This document shows, piece by piece, positions 39,452 to 47,882 of a stretch of 48,993 nucleotides of DNA. Both the position numbers and the translations under genes were made by a program. Source of the DNA: a virus. The DNA is taken from positions 1-48,993 of IMG/VR virus record IMGVR_UViG_3300035698_015009, one strand, 5' to 3'. Numbering within the stretch: position 1 is the first letter of the stretch; each line of letters opens with the position of its first letter. The notes below the pieces were generated by a model, which was given only the letters and a program-made list of their open reading frames with translations, was not told the origin of the DNA and searched no databases.

Positions 39452-40440
39452 ACAGACACTCCAAATTCCTTTGTCAATATATTCATTAATTGATTTATTC
39501 GAACTTTATGATTATGATTTTCTCTAACATATTTCATTCCTTTTTTTGCAATAGCAATAGTATAAGATTTATCATTTACTATTTTTCTAGCTAATTGTAC
39601 TACATCTGAAAAATCTTCTTTATATGCAACATATGAATCATCAGGAAATAATTTTTGTAAACCATATCTATCTGATTTATTAGTAAATAATAATCCTCCA
39701 GAACTCATAATTTCAAACATTTTAGCAGGTGTATGATTAACTGCTGATGACCCATTCAAATAAGCTCTAAAACTTTGTAATGTTTTAATATATCTTTCTT
39801 CTCTATGATGATTACTAAAATCTACTAAATAATTATGAGGTCTCAATAATCTTTTTACTGCATTTCTATAAATATAACATCCTGTATATCCTCCCATATA
39901 ACATATTTTGTTTTCTTTTTCAATTACTCTCTCATTAGGAGAAAATATAGAAGTATCTACAGAAAATGGGAACCATAAAGATTTAACTTTTCCTTCTCTA
40001 ATTGATTGAGAATAATGACGTTGAAGAATTAAATCTATCCCAATGTCAGCGTACCAATCATCATTGTCTTCCCAATGATAGTCTTCTTCTATAACTACTT
40101 TAGGACAATCATATTCAGTAAAATCTCTTGGCATCCAAGTAGGGCTATGAGAATGAGGTAAATTATCTGGGTTTCTTGGAGGTAAATATTTTTCAAACAT
40201 TCTACTTTTAGTATTTAATATAACTATATCAAAATCGTAAGCTTTTTTTAAGTCTTTCATTGTTATTGTTTCTTCCCAAGGCATTACAACAAATTCAGGG
40301 TATTCTTCATGCATTCTATGACCATACCCTTTAACACTTGCTCCTGAATAAACATTCATCCACTTAGCAAAATCTACATGTAACCAATGGTCAAAGGCAT
40401 AATCTGGAGTGTATCTGTAAAACCACAATATACGCATCAT
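39448..40440 (-). CDS. CgeB-like glycosyltransferase (GT-B, Glyco_trans_1_2), 330 aa
   Basis: RBS AAGGAGAAT, ATG 40440. First half: MMRILWFYRYTPDYAFDHWL and 'DFDIVILNTKSRMFEKYLPP', with YDCPKVVIEEDYHWEDNDDW. Second half has the CgeB/YkvP pattern: 'NKICYMGGYTGCYIYRNAVK', 'SFRAYLNGSSAVNHTPAKMF', EIMSSGGLLFTNKSDRYGLQ, 'LARKIVNDKSYTIAIAKKGM'. The 'pAKmFEimssGglL' motif binds the nucleotide of the sugar donor. Such enzymes modify spore, capsule or glycoprotein sugars; the acceptor here is unknown. Confidence 0.78.
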   Translation of the reverse strand: MMRILWFYRYTPDYAFDHWLHVDFAKWMNVYSGASVKGYGHRMHEEYPEFVVMPWEETITMKDLKKAYDFDIVILNTKSRMFEKYLPPRNPDNLPHSHSPTWMPRDFTEYDCPKVVIEEDYHWEDNDDWYADIGIDLILQRHYSQSIREGKVKSLWFPFSVDTSIFSPNERVIEKENKICYMGGYTGCYIYRNAVKRLLRPHNYLVDFSNHHREERYIKTLQSFRAYLNGSSAVNHTPAKMFEIMSSGGLLFTNKSDRYGLQKLFPDDSYVAYKEDFSDVVQLARKIVNDKSYTIAIAKKGMKYVRENHNHKVRINQLMNILTKEFGVSV

Positions 40441-40871
40441 ATTCTCCTTGCTGGTTTATGAATTTTACAATGACATCCTACACAGGTACTAACTGTGTTT
40501 GATTTTACCCAACATAATTCAGGATAATTTTTTTTATTTTTTCGATGATGAATAGTTTTTGCTGTTTTTTGACAATAACAACATATAAATTTATCTCTAT
40601 TTAATATTTCTTCTCTAAACTTCAACCATTTTTTCCAGTGATGTATTAATCCATTTTGAATAGCCTCTAATTCTGTATATTTTCTTAGTTTTTTAGCTAC
40701 CAAAGGTCTCATTTTACCAAACAATGATTTTCTAATTTTTTCTTTTGTTTGCTGAGTGTGTTTTTGACCTGTCATACCTACATGATTTTCTCGTAGTTTT
40801 TTCTTAGTTTCTTCAGTGGGATGTTTACCAGTATTAGCTTTTGCTATTTTATCTCGCCATTCTTTATTCAT
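40437..40871 (-). CDS. NUMOD3-HNH homing endonuclease, 144 aa
   Basis: Start ATG 40871 chosen for AGAGGAAATT upstream. NUMOD3 repeats: WRDKIAKANTGKHPTEETKK, HVGMTGQKHTQQTKEKIRKS, LFGKMRPLVAKKLR. HNH core: EEILNRDKFICCYCQKTAKT, IHHRKNKKNYPELCWVKSNT, STCVGCHCKIHKPARRI. Intact-looking and compact. Inserted between a 51-residue gene and the CgeB-like gene, whose ATG overlaps its stop. Confidence 0.85.
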   Translation of the reverse strand: MNKEWRDKIAKANTGKHPTEETKKKLRENHVGMTGQKHTQQTKEKIRKSLFGKMRPLVAKKLRKYTELEAIQNGLIHHWKKWLKFREEILNRDKFICCYCQKTAKTIHHRKNKKNYPELCWVKSNTVSTCVGCHCKIHKPARRI

Positions 40872-40885
40872 ATTTAATTTCCTCT

Positions 40886-41041
40886 TTACCAAGTGAAAGC
40901 TTTTTTAAGAAATTCTGCTCTAGACAATTTAGTTTTTATCCACTTGTTATTTTTATTAAGTTTATAATGTTGTCCATGAATCATAGCTTCATCAATTATT
41001 TCATATCCAATAATTCCTGTTTTTAATTTTCTTTTTTTCAT
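40886..41041 (-). CDS. Hypothetical 51 aa basic protein
   Basis: ATG 41041 overlaps the upstream stop (ATGA). Product MKKRKLKTGIIGYEIIDEAM, IHGQHYKLNKNNKWIKTKLS, RAEFLKKAFTW. Basic, no motif recognised. It is followed 14 bases later by the HNH gene and supplies its RBS, so it may be a short accessory gene or a remnant. Confidence 0.45.
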   Translation of the reverse strand: MKKRKLKTGIIGYEIIDEAMIHGQHYKLNKNNKWIKTKLSRAEFLKKAFTW

Positions 41042-41835
41042 TTATACCAAACTTTTTCTATGGTCATATCTTTTGTTTCTATTAATGTAGGACCTGATTC
41101 TTTTCCTAATTCTGCAGCTACTAATCTATGTGTAACTAGTTCAACATTATTTCTTGTTTTGTTTAACATATCATATCTCTCAGATTTAAAAGGAGCCCAG
41201 TCATGATACTGATGTTCCATGTTTAAAGGCATCATAGGGAGTGGGTATTCACTATTATTACCTAAATTTTTATCGAACCATGACTGAACTCTCCACCACA
41301 TATCGTTGTCTTCTGCTCCATATCCAAAATAATTCTCGTTCATTCCTCCGAGAGTATTAAAGAAGAAGTCTTTGTAACAAAACCATGCTCCTCCTACTGC
41401 TTGTAAATAAGAAGAACTTGTTAATCGTTCTATGGGATTATCTTTTCCTACTGTTAATTTGAGATATAAGTATGCACAGAAAAATTTAAATTGTGGCTGG
41501 GCATCTCTGTAAGTAAATACTTCTCCTAAATGCATAATTTTCAGTTTACTATCTGCATCAATAACTAATAAACTATTAGTATTAGCTTTTCTAGCAGCTA
41601 CATTTATAATCCAACTTTTATTAAATTCTCCATCATCTCTTAGTACTATATGATTATTAACTCTTTCATGACCAGTAAAAGTTGCTTTAGCATCATTAAA
41701 AACTTCTTCAACTACAGTTAGTTCAAAAGGTTGAAATAATTGTGCTTTTAAGCTATCTAATAATACTTTTAAGGCACGTTCTCTAACTTCTCCACCATAT
41801 GTATAAGGTATTATTACACTAAATTGGGTGTCCAA
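41038..41835 (-). CDS. GT-A glycosyltransferase with GT7/GT27-like C-terminal motif, 265 aa
   Basis: Start taken at TTG 41835: AGGAGG lies six bases before it and the protein then begins MDTQFSVIIPYTYGGEVRER. Domain order: GT2-like start (VIIPYTY ... LLDSLKAQLFQPFELTVVEE), NKSWIINVAARKANTNSLLV, VIDADSKLK (metal-binding DxD), AVGGAWFCYKDFFFNTLGGM, NENYFGYGAEDNDMWWRVQS. The last segment is the GT7/GT27 (galactosyltransferase or GalNAc-transferase) 'GGmNE.f.GyG.ED.D.w.R' motif. It overlaps the zinc-ribbon gene by 22 bases. Confidence 0.8.
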   Translation of the reverse strand: MDTQFSVIIPYTYGGEVRERALKVLLDSLKAQLFQPFELTVVEEVFNDAKATFTGHERVNNHIVLRDDGEFNKSWIINVAARKANTNSLLVIDADSKLKIMHLGEVFTYRDAQPQFKFFCAYLYLKLTVGKDNPIERLTSSSYLQAVGGAWFCYKDFFFNTLGGMNENYFGYGAEDNDMWWRVQSWFDKNLGNNSEYPLPMMPLNMEHQYHDWAPFKSERYDMLNKTRNNVELVTHRLVAAELGKESGPTLIETKDMTIEKVWYK

Positions 41836-42020
41836 TCCAATCCTCCTTTTCTTCCAACTTGTTTTCCACAAAAGTTACATAATTTAACAAAATATCCACT
41901 TCCATGAGCAGGAGCCCACTGTTCTTCTATCCAATCAGATACTTCTTCATGAGGACAAAGAAATTGAAGTTCATTTATTTCGCTTTTATGTCTGTTTCTC
42001 ATTTCATTTATGTTTTCCAT
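41814..42020 (-). CDS. Zinc-ribbon small protein, 68 aa
   Basis: LQFLCPHEEVSDWIEEQWAP, then SGYFVKLCNFCGKQVGRKGG: a CPH ... CxxC set that can bind one zinc. Acidic helix at the N-terminus (NINEMRNRHKSEINE). Often found in phage operons with the 'CPHEE' start; function unknown. ATG lies inside the end of the PnuC-like gene. Confidence 0.5.
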   Translation of the reverse strand: MENINEMRNRHKSEINELQFLCPHEEVSDWIEEQWAPAHGSGYFVKLCNFCGKQVGRKGGLDWTPNLV

Positions 42021-42223
42021 TTAAACCACCCTATTGTATTTATAATTATGAATAAAAATTGTAATCCAACAATGATAAACAATTCAGAGATAGAATATAA
42101 ACAAATCAGAAGAACATTGCCTACTATCCAAATAGGCCAACACCATCTGTTTTTGTATGCATTTAATATTAAACCTATAGCCATTGTAATAGCAGCTATT
42201 ATCTGTAATGTTATAAGGTTCAT
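42008..42223 (-). CDS. Short PnuC-like membrane protein, 71 aa
   Basis: Three hydrophobic helices: LQIIAAITMAIGLILNAYKN, WCWPIWIVGNVLLICLYSIS, LFIIVGLQFLFIIINTIGWF. The 'WPIWIVGN...YS...l.....F.IiNtiGWfkW' pattern matches PnuC-type transporters of nicotinamide riboside or mononucleotide, here in a short form of under half the usual length. Short PnuC homologs occur in phages and may help NAD supply; alternatively a transporter subunit forming oligomers. ATG overlaps the upstream stop. Confidence 0.65.
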   Translation of the reverse strand: MNLITLQIIAAITMAIGLILNAYKNRWCWPIWIVGNVLLICLYSISELFIIVGLQFLFIIINTIGWFKWKT

Positions 42224-43134
42224 AAATTATCTATTACTGTTTTTATGCGAGGCCATACCTGATAGGTATTCAAAAGTAAATGTCTTGCTTCTTTCATATC
42301 ATCTATATGTTTTTCTCTGAAATTACTGTTTATAATATCTAATATATATTCTGGAGTATGATTTGGATTAAACAAATCTAAATATCTAAAAGAATTTTCT
42401 GGTAAATATTTATGTATATTAGTTCCTCCATAATAAATAGGCATTGCCCATAATAACATAGCATCAAAGAATCTTTCTGACCAATAATTTTCACATATTC
42501 CCATTTCTGGACTTCTACCCATATCAAATTCTAAAGAATAATTATATGGTTCTAAAGCTCTTTTTTTTCCAAACCAATATAGTTTTTCATAATTAGTATG
42601 AGATTCTTGTACTCCAGCAGGTCCTTTATAACTATTCAGTAAACTATCTTCCCCTTCTCCAACTACTATTCTTCCATACATATCTACTTTAGTAGGATGT
42701 TTACTACAAAAATCTGTCATAAATTCTATTCTTTTTCTATGATAATCAAACACTCTAGTATTACTTAATATACAAGTTAAATCTTTTCCTTTTTTAAAAT
42801 ATTGTAAACTAGATAATTCATCATAAGTTGCTTCTAGCCACCATTCTCCAAACCCAAAAGTTTTAGCTAAATCTAATTTAGCAACATAACCTCCTCTATC
42901 TTCAAAATCACTATACCCTGTACAACTAGTTGGATGTCCACCAATATATATTGCTTTTTTATTATCTACTTTAAATCTAGTTTCATCAATAACTATATGA
43001 AAATCTGCTATATCTGGATTTGTAACTCCCTATAAATCTTTCCATATTCCTCTGGAATTAGGAGTCATTTTAGAAAAAGTTTTCAGTAAATTTTCATGTG
43101 ATATTCCGCTTTGAAAAAAACAAATTTTAGTCAT
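42220..43134 (-). pseudogene. GT10 glycosyltransferase C with in-frame amber stop at codon 35
   Basis: From ATG 43134 the frame reads MTKICFFQSGISHENLLKTF, SKMTPNSRGIWKDL, TAG (43030-43032), then GVTNPDIADFHIVIDETRFK. The frame is otherwise open to 42220 with all GT10 features: YIGGHPTSCTGYSDFEDRGG, YNYSLEFDMGRSPEMGICEN, YWSERFFDAMLLWAMPIYYG. Position 35 aligns exactly with Thr or Glu in the two intact paralogs, with no gap, so a single base change or readthrough explains it. A downstream ATG (42753) gives only a half protein. It may still be made by amber suppression. Confidence 0.75.
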
Positions 43135-43867
43135 ATTGTTGGTTTATATTTTCTTTACTTTCAAATTCTAAAGGTTTAATTATCTTAGAAAATTCCTCAT
43201 ATTTATCTTTTTTACAGTAAGCTCTACTAATCATATTGTGGTCTGTGCATAATTCTACAAAATTATTTTCTTTTATTAATAACTTTTCAACTTGTTTTCC
43301 TAAAGCTTCGTTCCCATATCGGATGAATAATTCTACTGAATCTGCAACATGATTTTTAGGATAAACAGGATAACCACACATATTAACCACTATTGGTTTA
43401 CTATGATTGTCATTTAAAACATATTTAACATTTCCCATGGCTAAAGTTCCATCTAGTAAAAATTTTTTAAGTTGAGAAAAATCTTCTAAAACACTAAAAT
43501 TTGTGTATCCCTGTTTTGATAAAAAATAAATAAATCTTCCTGCTCCAGCACAAGCATCTTCTATCAATATGTTCTTATTATCTGCATATAAAAGATTTAT
43601 TAAAAGTAAACCAGTATAGTTAGGTGGATATATCATCACTCTATAATCTAATTGATTATAATTTAATTGATTTCTTTTTCTTAATCTTGATTTTACAGGT
43701 TCATCAATAAGGGTATTCTCTAATTCAGTAAATTTTTCTGGGTCAAACCACCATTCAGATGCTTCCCCACTATAATTTCCATATATATCCCAAGCTTTAC
43801 ACAAGTCTTTATTATACTTCATTAATTTATTAAAAATATCTTTTCTTTTAAATATGTTTATTTTCAT
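43127..43867 (-). CDS. Putative methyltransferase-like protein, 246 aa
   Basis: RBS AAAGGAATT. N-terminal part AWDIYGNYSGEASEWWFDPE (the dWd/WWF pair recurs in small phage methyltransferases); Rossmann motif NILIEDACAGAGRFIYFLSK with the following acidic strand NFSVLEDFSQL, and a later strand KPIVVNMCGYPVYP. Motif I is 'DACAGAGRF'. The post-motif layout is unusual, so substrate is not predictable. It overlaps the GT10 pseudogene at the end. Confidence 0.5.
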   Translation of the reverse strand: MKINIFKRKDIFNKLMKYNKDLCKAWDIYGNYSGEASEWWFDPEKFTELENTLIDEPVKSRLRKRNQLNYNQLDYRVMIYPPNYTGLLLINLLYADNKNILIEDACAGAGRFIYFLSKQGYTNFSVLEDFSQLKKFLLDGTLAMGNVKYVLNDNHSKPIVVNMCGYPVYPKNHVADSVELFIRYGNEALGKQVEKLLIKENNFVELCTDHNMISRAYCKKDKYEEFSKIIKPLEFESKENINQQYD

Positions 43868-44030
43868 TTAATTCCTTTTTTGGTTCTTCTTCACATAGTT
43901 TTTGCATATTTTCATGAGAACATTGCCAAGCTAATGCTTTAAGAGCTATATCAAGAGCAGCAAGTAAATTATAATTCCTTAAAGAACGTTTACTTCTTCT
44001 TATTAAATCGTAGGCTTCGTGACTTGTCAT
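43848..44030 (-). CDS. Hypothetical 60 aa protein
   Basis: Start ATG 44030 (MTSHEAYDLIRRSKRSLRNY), one base after the upstream stop; a TTG at 44051 is an alternative. Helical: NLLAALDIALKALAWQCSHE; acidic tail. No motif recognised. Confidence 0.45.
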   Translation of the reverse strand: MTSHEAYDLIRRSKRSLRNYNLLAALDIALKALAWQCSHENMQKLCEEEPKKELNENKHI

Positions 44031-44031
44031 T

Positions 44032-44229
44032 TTAAGTTGAGTAAGTTGCAATCAAAGACATAAGTTTAAAAACAATATGTAAATAGACAATGCTAGAAAT
44101 TATTGCAACACAAGCAAATACATTTCTTTGATTTTTTAATTGGTTAATTCTTATTTCCATTGAAATTGAATTTTCAAAATCTTCTTCATTTGTGGTAAAA
44201 ATTTTACTTATTTGTTTATTAATTCCCAT
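44032..44229 (-). CDS. Small C-terminally anchored membrane protein, 65 aa
   Basis: Start ATG 44229 (MGINKQISKIFTTNEEDFEN) behind GGGGAAA. Residues 1-35 soluble and charged; residues 38-60 hydrophobic (FACVAIISSIVYLHIVFKLM). One predicted membrane helix at the C-terminus. Function unknown. Confidence 0.5.
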   Translation of the reverse strand: MGINKQISKIFTTNEEDFENSISMEIRINQLKNQRNVFACVAIISSIVYLHIVFKLMSLIATYST

Positions 44230-44921
44230 GATTTTCCCCAATATAAGTCTTTTTTCTGTCTACGCTTATAAGTTAGCATATCATTACTTTTAATTTCATT
44301 TCTTGGTATTTTATGAGTTTCATCCATTTCTCGCTTATAGAAGTTTGCAGAATGATGAATAATATTAGCTTCTCTACAAAGCACAAACTTTTTTATAGAT
44401 TGAGCATATTCTAGTACTTCTTCATCTTGATAAAAGAATTTATAATCAGGGCAACATACTTGTCTATCTGGAAATCGTTCTATAAACTTCTTACCTATTG
44501 CACATTGTCCATTTTCTCTCCAGACAGCTTCTGTCATTAGAGGATATATTTGAGAAATTCCAACCATTCCATCTTTATCTGGAAAGTTCTTTAGAAAGGT
44601 TTCATTTAATTTTTCTAAACAATTTGGTAACAGTTCTACATCATCACATAAAAATACAAATAAGTCTTCTATTTTGTCAAAATAATCTTTAAAAAATAAA
44701 TTATTACATCCTATTATATAACCATGTTCAAGATTAATAACACTATGTATTTTATTATTATTTTTATAAGTTTCTTCTACCCATTTGTAAGTTTTTATAT
44801 CATTATTATCAGCCATTATATATAATTCCCAATCAATGTGGGTTTGTTTTTCTATAGAAGTAATTACTCGTGGTAATTTTTTTATTCTATCAAGAGTAGG
44901 AATTAAGATTGTAAATTTCAT
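44208..44921 (-). CDS. GT2-family glycosyltransferase, 237 aa
   Basis: RBS AAGGAG, ATG 44921. Typical GT2 start MKFTILIPTLDRIKKLPRVI, 'TSIEKQTHIDWELYIMADNN', D at the strand end, then 'GYIIGCNNLFFKDYFDKIED', LFVFLCDDVELLPN (CDD as metal-binding DxD), and a C-terminal part with VCCPDYKFFYQDEEVLEYAQ. Soluble, cytoplasmic. Initiates or extends a glycan. The upstream HNH gene ends inside its first codons. Confidence 0.75.
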   Translation of the reverse strand: MKFTILIPTLDRIKKLPRVITSIEKQTHIDWELYIMADNNDIKTYKWVEETYKNNNKIHSVINLEHGYIIGCNNLFFKDYFDKIEDLFVFLCDDVELLPNCLEKLNETFLKNFPDKDGMVGISQIYPLMTEAVWRENGQCAIGKKFIERFPDRQVCCPDYKFFYQDEEVLEYAQSIKKFVLCREANIIHHSANFYKREMDETHKIPRNEIKSNDMLTYKRRQKKDLYWGKSWELINK

Positions 44922-45591
44922 TAATAATCTCCTTAAAATGTTTTTTCCAGAGTTTTCTATTAAAGTTAACTCTAGTATTGCATTGTTTACATAATGTTAT
45001 TAGATTTGTTTTTTTACAGTTTTTCTTATTATAATCTATATGATGAATTAATAATATTGTAGCATATAATAAAATATGTTCTTCTTCAGTACAATTACAT
45101 AACTGACAAGTATAATCATCTCTTTTTCTGATTTCTCGTTTCAATATAGTATTAAATTCTATAGAATAAGGTTCAAATGATTTCCCACCTTGCCAATTAG
45201 GATTAAGTTTAGCAAGTATTTTATATCCATTTCTATAATTGGGATGGTTTATTCCAGTTTTGTCTTTACAAAAAGCACATTTACAGTTCTCTTTATGTTT
45301 TCTTCCTAATTGTTTCAATCTTATTTTCTCTCTAACTTCGGGTCTTTTAGCAGAATTTTTATTTTCTAATTGAGATAATTGCAACTTTTTTCTATGAATC
45401 TTTGTAGGACTATACTTCCAATAATGAATTATTTCTTTGTTATGACGTACTTTAATCTTATATTTAATCATATTTTTTTTTATAGTAGAAGAAGAACAAT
45501 ATAATTCTTTAGCTATCTGATTCATAGATAATTTGTGACAAATATATTTTTTAATTAGCAATTTTTTGTCAATTTTTATAGATTTCTTCAT
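44890..45591 (-). CDS. HNH homing endonuclease with N-terminal HTH, 233 aa
   Basis: HTH at 20-45 (LSMNQIAKELYCSSSTIKKN), then a linker, PEVREKIRLKQLGRKHKENC, zinc module CKCAFCKDKTGINHPNYRNG, NWQGGKSFEPYSIEFNTILK, and the HNH core REIRKRDDYTCQLCNCTEEE, LLIHHIDYNKKNCKKTNLIT, LCKQCNTRVNFNRKLW. The last 11 codons overlap the GT2 gene in another frame and contain its RBS. Intact-looking. Confidence 0.88.
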   Translation of the reverse strand: MKKSIKIDKKLLIKKYICHKLSMNQIAKELYCSSSTIKKNMIKYKIKVRHNKEIIHYWKYSPTKIHRKKLQLSQLENKNSAKRPEVREKIRLKQLGRKHKENCKCAFCKDKTGINHPNYRNGYKILAKLNPNWQGGKSFEPYSIEFNTILKREIRKRDDYTCQLCNCTEEEHILLYATILLIHHIDYNKKNCKKTNLITLCKQCNTRVNFNRKLWKKHFKEIINEIYNLNSYS

Positions 45592-45605
45592 AATTCTATT
45601 TTTCT

Positions 45606-46250
45606 TTAATCATCGTCATGGTGATTATATTTTTTCTTATTATTTGGAATATCCCAGTCTTCATCATAAAAATGAACTAACCAATCTTCTATATAATTAG
45701 GTGTAGGAAAAATAATTCCTTTAAATTTATAAGTACCTAATTTATCATAGAATTTAGCAGGATGTTTTAAAGCCCATCCAGACCTTTTTTCATCATAGAT
45801 ATAAAAAGCTTCTTTTTTATTTTTCTTTTTATTATAGATAAGTTTTCTATCATACCACCAACCTTCTATTTTTTCTCCTTTTCTAATAAAAACAGAATCA
45901 TAATAAGGTGCTAATGTAGGAAGTACTACAGTGTGTTTAATAGCTTCAGGAGGTATAAAAAAACCTATTTTTCTAGCATCTTCATAAGCAGCATAAATTT
46001 TCTCTCTATCTCTCATATCTAACCCTATATCAGCATCATCATCCCATTCTATAAAATTATTTTCTCTATAAACTCCTAACATAGTACCATGAGATAACCA
46101 CCATCTAATTTTATGTTTGTTTAATATCTCTCGTAAATCCATTAAATTTCTAAACATTACATCTCTGTCCATTGGTCTTGATAAACCACCTTCTTGACCA
46201 TGTTCCCAGATAGGATTTTTAATAGTAAATGTTTTGTCTTTTATATTCAT
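45606..46250 (-). CDS. LicD-family phosphotransferase A, 214 aa
   Basis: LicD core: MDLREILNKHKIRWWLSHGT, 'MLGVYRENNFIEWDDDADIG', LDMRDREKIYAAYEDA. The GT-L-x-R..fI.wDdD.D motif is the nucleotidyltransferase-fold active site. LicD enzymes move phosphocholine or related phospho-alcohols from a CDP carrier to cell-surface sugars. C-terminal part 'YDKLGTYKFKGIIFPTPNYI' fits the family. Neighbouring cytidylyltransferase genes could supply the CDP donor. Confidence 0.82.
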   Translation of the reverse strand: MNIKDKTFTIKNPIWEHGQEGGLSRPMDRDVMFRNLMDLREILNKHKIRWWLSHGTMLGVYRENNFIEWDDDADIGLDMRDREKIYAAYEDARKIGFFIPPEAIKHTVVLPTLAPYYDSVFIRKGEKIEGWWYDRKLIYNKKKNKKEAFYIYDEKRSGWALKHPAKFYDKLGTYKFKGIIFPTPNYIEDWLVHFYDEDWDIPNNKKKYNHHDDD

Positions 46251-46256
46251 AAATAG

Positions 46257-46784
46257 TTATATCCTCTCTTCAAAAATTACACCTTGTAATTCTAATAATG
46301 TTATTTGTTCTTGTTTACATATATGTCTAGTTTCGTCAATAAGTTTATTAAAAAGACAATTACTTTTTTGAACATCTAAATATAAATCTTCTTTGTCTAA
46401 TAGAATAGTTTTTGTTTTTGCAGTTTTTGTTAAATCTATTATAGTATCAACTCCTATAACAGTTTCTATTTTAGGAACTATAGTTATATGTTTTGGAATA
46501 AGTCTTCGTAAATGTAACATAGTAGTTGTATTTTCAGCATTAGAGATAGCAAAATATTTAATATGGTTATATTTTTTCATCATAAGTAATGCATCGTCTA
46601 ATTGTAGAATAGGGGTTGGTGGTTTTGTTCTTCCCTGTGGGAAATCTAAAAATATATCTTGTGTAATATCTTGTATAATACTCTCTAATTCTTTTACAGT
46701 TTTAACCCATGCCATATTAACTCTTATTACAGCATTTTTTGGAAGTGGCATTCTTCCTTTTACATTATTCGATATTATTATCAT
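46257..46784 (-). CDS. Pyruvate-kinase/aldolase-like TIM-barrel protein, 175 aa
   Basis: Short barrel-like protein: 'AVIRVNMAWVKTVKELESII', DIFLDFPQGRTKPPTP, 'IKYFAISNAENTTTMLHLRR', 'ITIVPKIETVIGVDTIIDLT', ILLDKEDLYLDV. The KIE..iGv..i motif and the LD-xPQGR-T segment resemble pyruvate kinase (K-IE; DtkGPeiR) or HpcH-type aldolases. The full enzyme is 2-3 times longer, so this is only the central barrel. Role in making a phospho-metabolite for the LicD/cytidylyltransferase pathway is conceivable. Confidence 0.4.
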   Translation of the reverse strand: MIIISNNVKGRMPLPKNAVIRVNMAWVKTVKELESIIQDITQDIFLDFPQGRTKPPTPILQLDDALLMMKKYNHIKYFAISNAENTTTMLHLRRLIPKHITIVPKIETVIGVDTIIDLTKTAKTKTILLDKEDLYLDVQKSNCLFNKLIDETRHICKQEQITLLELQGVIFEERI

Positions 46785-47187
46785 TTTTTCCTATTTTCTT
46801 TATTATATTACTTGTTGAATAAGCTTTACTATATCCTAACTTGATTAATGCTCCTCCAAGTTCATGAATGGTTTCTGTTCCTGGAATATATTCCCAATCA
46901 TCTCCTTTAACTAAGAAATCTATTTTTCCCTCATATGATTTTAAATAACTAGAGGGGTCGTATTTATCTTGTAATATAACTTCGTCTACACAACTTAAAC
47001 TCTCTATAAGAAAAGCTCTATCTTTTTGTGTTTGAATTGGTCTATCTGGACCTTTTAATTCTTTGATTGCATCATCTGCTACTATTCCTACTATTAAATA
47101 ATCTCCTAATTTTCTTGCTCTTTCTAAAAGTTTTATATGCCCTGGATGAAGTAAGTCAAAAGCACCGTAGGTATAAATTATCTTCAT
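46765..47187 (-). CDS. Cytidylyltransferase (glycerol-3-phosphate / choline-phosphate type), 140 aa
   Basis: MKIIYTYGAFDLLHPGHIKL starts with the strand and HxGH (HPGH) catalytic motif; then 'ERARKLGDYLIVGIVADDAI', 'GPDRPIQTQKDRAFLIESLS', 'CVDEVILQDKYDPSSYLKSY'. TagD-like size. It makes CDP-alcohols from CTP. The pairing with two LicD genes suggests a phosphocholine- or phosphoglycerol-type decoration. The ISSTxIR-like end is reduced to TSNIIKKI. ATG overlaps the upstream nuclease stop (ATGA). Confidence 0.82.
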   Translation of the reverse strand: MKIIYTYGAFDLLHPGHIKLLERARKLGDYLIVGIVADDAIKELKGPDRPIQTQKDRAFLIESLSCVDEVILQDKYDPSSYLKSYEGKIDFLVKGDDWEYIPGTETIHELGGALIKLGYSKAYSTSNIIKKIGKNDNNIE

Positions 47188-47882
47188 TTAATAGCTCCAA
47201 TTTTTTTAAGTTTTTTATATTGATATACTTTTATGTTGATATTAGAATATAATTTTCTAAATAGTTTAAATTTCTTTTTTGCTTCTGTTCTCCAATATCC
47301 TTTTATTTCAATCCATTCCTTTGTTTTAGTAAGATAGAAATCTGGTCTATAAGTACACTCTCCTAAATCAAAAGCTTTTGGTTCATATTTCCATTTTATT
47401 TTGTTCTTATCACACCATTTAGCATAAGCTATTTCCCACGAACTTCTCATCCAAATTCCTTTATAATAATCTCCTTTATAATATTTATTCTTACTTTGAC
47501 ATTTTTTACCAAAATTCCCATTATTTTTCCCCTTTATTTTATTTGATATATTAGGTCTTTTTTTACCTTTGAATATAATTATATTTTTACATGATGAACA
47601 TACTTTTTTACCATAAATACCACTAAAGGAACTTATTTTTTTATTACATATTTTACAATGATATTTTTTTGAATATCTTCCATCAATATATCTACCATTT
47701 TTTATTCCTTGAAGTTGTCCATTTCTAGGGCCCCCAAGTCTAGTACTAATATTAAATTTAGATAATCTTCTTGAAATCGTTGCTATACTACAACTCAGCT
47801 TTTCTGCAATATAATCCATTGTTTTTTCTTCTACAATATATTTTTGATATAAAATTTTTTTAGTAAGCTTTTTATTATTCAT
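47184..47882 (-). CDS. HTH / zinc-finger / PD-(D/E)XK homing-type endonuclease, 232 aa
   Basis: HTH (TMDYIAEKLSCSIATISRRL), zinc module HCKICNKKISSFSGIYGKKV with CSSCK, NUMOD-like KGKKRPNISNKIKGKNNGNF, then a nuclease domain GIWMRSSWEIAYAKWCDKNK, 'IKWKYEPKAFDLGECTYRPD', FYLTKTKEWIEIKGYW. The PD (YRPD) and ExK (EIKGYW) motifs are those of PD-(D/E)XK nucleases. Modular build mirrors the HNH genes but with a different catalytic fold. It sits between a LicD gene and a cytidylyltransferase gene. Confidence 0.82.
   Translation of the reverse strand: MNNKKLTKKILYQKYIVEEKTMDYIAEKLSCSIATISRRLSKFNISTRLGGPRNGQLQGIKNGRYIDGRYSKKYHCKICNKKISSFSGIYGKKVCSSCKNIIIFKGKKRPNISNKIKGKNNGNFGKKCQSKNKYYKGDYYKGIWMRSSWEIAYAKWCDKNKIKWKYEPKAFDLGECTYRPDFYLTKTKEWIEIKGYWRTEAKKKFKLFRKLYSNINIKVYQYKKLKKIGAIK

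Noticed and set aside
7350-43032. Genome-wide TAG recoding (alternative genetic code), suggested by in-frame TAG at 7350 and 43030
   Set aside because: TAG also ends several ordinary genes (for example at 3315, 8944, 10042, 18795, 26743, 27228, 29306, 29533 and 33842), often overlapping the next start. Only two in-frame ambers were seen in 49 kb, so recoding is not supported.
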